From Congeria kusceri (Eukaryota; Mollusca; Bivalvia; Myida; Dreissenidae): 64,000 bases of DNA. A program made the translations under genes and the position numbers. The stretch lies in assembly GCA_027627225.1 (NCBI GenBank), contig CM051025.1, positions 75,975,974 through 76,039,973 of the forward strand, given 5' to 3'. Under the pieces are notes generated by a model. The model did not search any database. It had not been told where the DNA came from and saw only the letters and a program-made list of their open reading frames with translations. Below are positions 61,501-64,000 of the stretch, one piece after another (the stretch's first letter is position 1; each line of letters starts with the position of its first letter).

Positions 61501-63080
61501 CAGCTTTTATTAAAATCTAAAATCCGCATTTTGTCTCCGGTCGGTTATAACATTGCGATGTAGAATCATTTAAATCTTCATTTCGTGTGTAGTTATTATG
61601 TTGTTATTCGCGACATAAACATATGAAATCGTTGTCAAGTGGTTGTGTCTTTGCAAAAGATACTCCAAAAGACTTTGACGTCACTGTGGAACGGACAACA
61701 CCATAAACCTGTTCGTGATTCAGGAATTACATTAATCCAAAATTATAGTCCAACCGATGCCGGTTAATTATCATTTTCATTTTACAGTATAAGCCAATAC
61801 ATTATGACATACAATTTGCTGAAAGTTGCCTGCCGTAAGAATCACATCCAATATTGTTAAATCGTGTGATAATGTTTACTAGCAGTTGTGTAATTCTGAG
61901 AAATTCTTTTACCAACTTTTGCTGATATTACCCTTATAACGGAACAAAATGGCACAACACGTTTATAGGAATTTTAGTCTGTGGGCATAAAGATTGAAAA
62001 ATGCATACATCGTGACGTACCAAACGAAAAAAAATGTATGAGCGGTTCTTGAATATTTGGGTCAATTGCATGCAATGTGCTCAGATTTAAAATAAAACTA
62101 CGATATTAAATGAGTTAATTTAGTGTATAGTTTAAAATGGTGTATGTTTGTGGATTGTGTGTTGTCATTGTATCATTGAACATATAACCCACTACAACTC
62201 CGCAATATCAATGTCTTGGTTATGACTAATTTGTAACTTTCAGTGTGTGCTCAGTCGAAGCTTCAAACCATCGAACTTTTCCCGAAATATGTCTTTATGT
62301 GCAATGTTGACATATCATCCAATTTTACTATAAGAAAAACGAACGCCTTTTTAAAACGCATGTTTTTGTGTCATGAAAACAGATCGTCATTTGAAATTCA
62401 TAAGGGGATACAAATACAATCTTAGCTACTCTAAATGAAATGTTTGCATCTAAATACGACCATTATTCATTCATCAGCGGCTTGCGATTTTCGTTTTGGA
62501 TATTAAATATTATCACATTCGGATACTAGATAATAATTCTTCAAAGTTCCAGTATGCGATAAGAGCAAATGAAGCGTAAGAAGGAATAATTAACTATCGA
62601 CCCGTCTCTAGTTTTAATTAACCTGAAGGCTGTTCTTCTGAACTAGTCGATGGAAATAGCATCGATGTCACTGATTATGCATAAAGGAATTATTCATTTC
62701 TGTACAGATGTTGTTGTCTATTACATTGATTTACGGGTAAAATATAATTTATTGCTGGAATAAAATGGATATGGTGACTTCGCCATCAAAGGCGAAACTT
62801 GTAAAGTGTTATTGGTGGCGGCGAAACGATTTCTTCGCGTTATGCAGTTACCATTATACCTTTATTTATTTATTCTGAAACTTTGTAGTTTTTTATTTTT
62901 GATTTTGTGGTTTTCAAATTGAATCGGTCACACATTTATGCGATTTGTTTTAAATCAGATCAACTTTACAATATAATATAATCAAATCCAGACTATTTGA
63001 CAAAAACAGGGCTATTGGACTGAACTGCAAACTTAGAATAGAGACATTTTACATCCAAATTTTATGCTTGATATCACAAG
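58560..63080. other. V2 non-coding interval
   Basis: Unit DNA only. It includes the V2 version of the ATG at 60,451, with an in-frame stop six codons later. No supported gene. Confidence 0.5.
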
Positions 63081-63081
63081 T

Positions 63082-63290
63082 TTGTGCAGTCCGCACAGGC
63101 TAATACAGGACGGCAATTTCCGCCTACAGTGGATTTATGTTTAGAAGAGACTTCCTTAAAACATAAAATACCATAACAGCGGAAAGTGTCGTCCCGGAAC
63201 AGCCTGTGCGGATTCACAGACTGTTCTGGGACGGCTCTTTACGTACGTGCAATAAGTCCGATTTTCCCACGACATGCCTCAAATTCAATT
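63082..63290. mobile_element. complex fold-back MITE (GCACAGGCTAAT family)
   Basis: CCGCACAGGCTAATACAGGA... TTTCCGC at 63,091-63,123 is inverted at about 63,179-63,211 (GCGGAAAGTGTCGTCCCGGA...GCCTGTGCGG). A third partial copy follows (CTGTTCTGGGACGGCTCTTT) ending in ACGTACGTGCAATAAGTCCG. The central part has GAAGAGACTTCCTT. I recall this family as highly abundant in heterodont bivalve genomes. No coding content. It is absent from the matching part of V1. Confidence 0.7.
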
Positions 63291-63299
63291 TCAGCTCTG

Positions 63300-64000
63300 T
63301 TGTCCAGCTGCCTTATGCTTTTTTCCGTTTGTTGTTCTTTACAACTACGTTTACACTGATTCATCACTATTAATATAGATGTTGGTGACGACCAGCGGAT
63401 ATTATTAGTTTCCATTCTATCAGTTTTAGAAACAATAAAGTCAAACTTGAATGTTCCTAATGGTATCAGAAGGTTTAAAGCATATTTAATTAATTTCTTT
63501 CCTAAGCATCGTCATTAGATTAGTGAAGATAGATTTATCATTTTATCATTTAGGTTGCAGCGAAAATAATGCAGATGCAAAACATCATCAGAAACAGCAC
63601 CTACACTAATAAGATGGGAATACATGGGAAAAGAAGTAATGTTAACCTATAATTGCAAGTTGGTTCACATTTGCATCGAATTCCAGACGCCTTTCATGTT
63701 TTGTTCAGTTCTATGTAAAGTGCATAAAGCACGAAAAATAATTAATTACTTTCCTAGCATATGAAGTACTGCTCTAGGCGGTAAAATATGTCGTCTTATG
63801 AAATGTGTGCATTGGATAATAGCTGTACAAAGCTGTACAATGATCGGTTTGAATCATAAAGAATGCATCACAAACGTAATTTGCAGCACATAGAATAGAC
63901 GAAAAGTATGGATATAAAGTGATGCGGGTATGCTGCAGGCTAGATTGATGCGAATCCATTGGAGTGACAATGAAGTGGAGTTGGTATATTGGAAATGTTT
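63300..64000. other. V2 end, no gene
   Basis: Homologous to 53,160-53,740 in V1 up to the window edge. No open frame worth calling. Confidence 0.5.

Larger units (their letters stand above)
56200..64000 (+). repeat. large tandem unit V2 (partial, runs off the window)
   Basis: Diverged copy of V1; anchors are given with V1. It lacks LINE 2, the 40.0-kb SINE, the ISL2EU element and the fold-backs at 42.6, 44.8 and 52.4 kb, but has gained the TTAA-flanked element at 56,561-58,555 and the MITE at 63.08 kb. Confidence 0.75.

Overview
The window looks like an AT-rich, intron- and repeat-dominated stretch of an animal genome, most likely a bivalve mollusc. Several features point that way: a tRNA-headed SINE with a mollusc-type body, a fold-back MITE built on a 'GCACAGGCTAAT'-type core, elements with ~150-165 bp tandem cores that start AACAAGAG, CR1-like LINE fragments, an ISL2EU-type DNA transposon, and C1q-like exon remnants. 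I recall this mix best from heterodont bivalves such as Dreissena or Mya. That placement is from memory and is not proven by the sequence. I see no intact multi-exon host gene; every recognisable protein domain is broken.

Layout. (1) 1-2.85 kb holds no recognised gene. (2) About 2.85-26.4 kb consists of three diverged tandem copies of one unit (U1 about 2.85-13.2, U2 about 13.2-20.2, U3 about 20.2-26.4 kb). Each copy carries its own insertions. U2 and U3 each keep a decayed C1q-like exon on the minus strand; in U1 that position holds a tandem-core element. A nine-copy 24-bp minisatellite in U2 grew from a sequence present once in U3. (3) About 26.4-33.7 kb holds a possible Cys-rich last exon, a 5'-truncated LINE, a fold-back element, a tRNA-derived SINE and a decayed immunoglobulin-domain exon. 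(4) About 33.7-56.2 kb (V1) and 56.2-64 kb (V2, running off the window) are two copies of a second, larger tandem unit. V1 has gained an internally deleted LINE, a SINE, several fold-back elements and a 7-kb ISL2EU transposon. V2 has gained a 1,995-bp element flanked by TTAA, and the empty TTAA site is still visible in V1.

The most gene-like object is the ISL2EU transposon (about 45.05-52.07 kb). Its inverted terminal regions enclose two convergent broken genes. The plus-strand gene has a SWIM zinc finger followed by a YqaJ-type exonuclease. The minus-strand gene is a THAP-domain DDE transposase with a recognisable intron, and a separate tandem-core element lies inside it. Catalytic residues survive in both genes, but stops and frameshifts interrupt them.

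All reading was by eye. Unit boundaries and repeat edges are approximate, and clade names for mobile elements are recalled from family knowledge, not from a database search.
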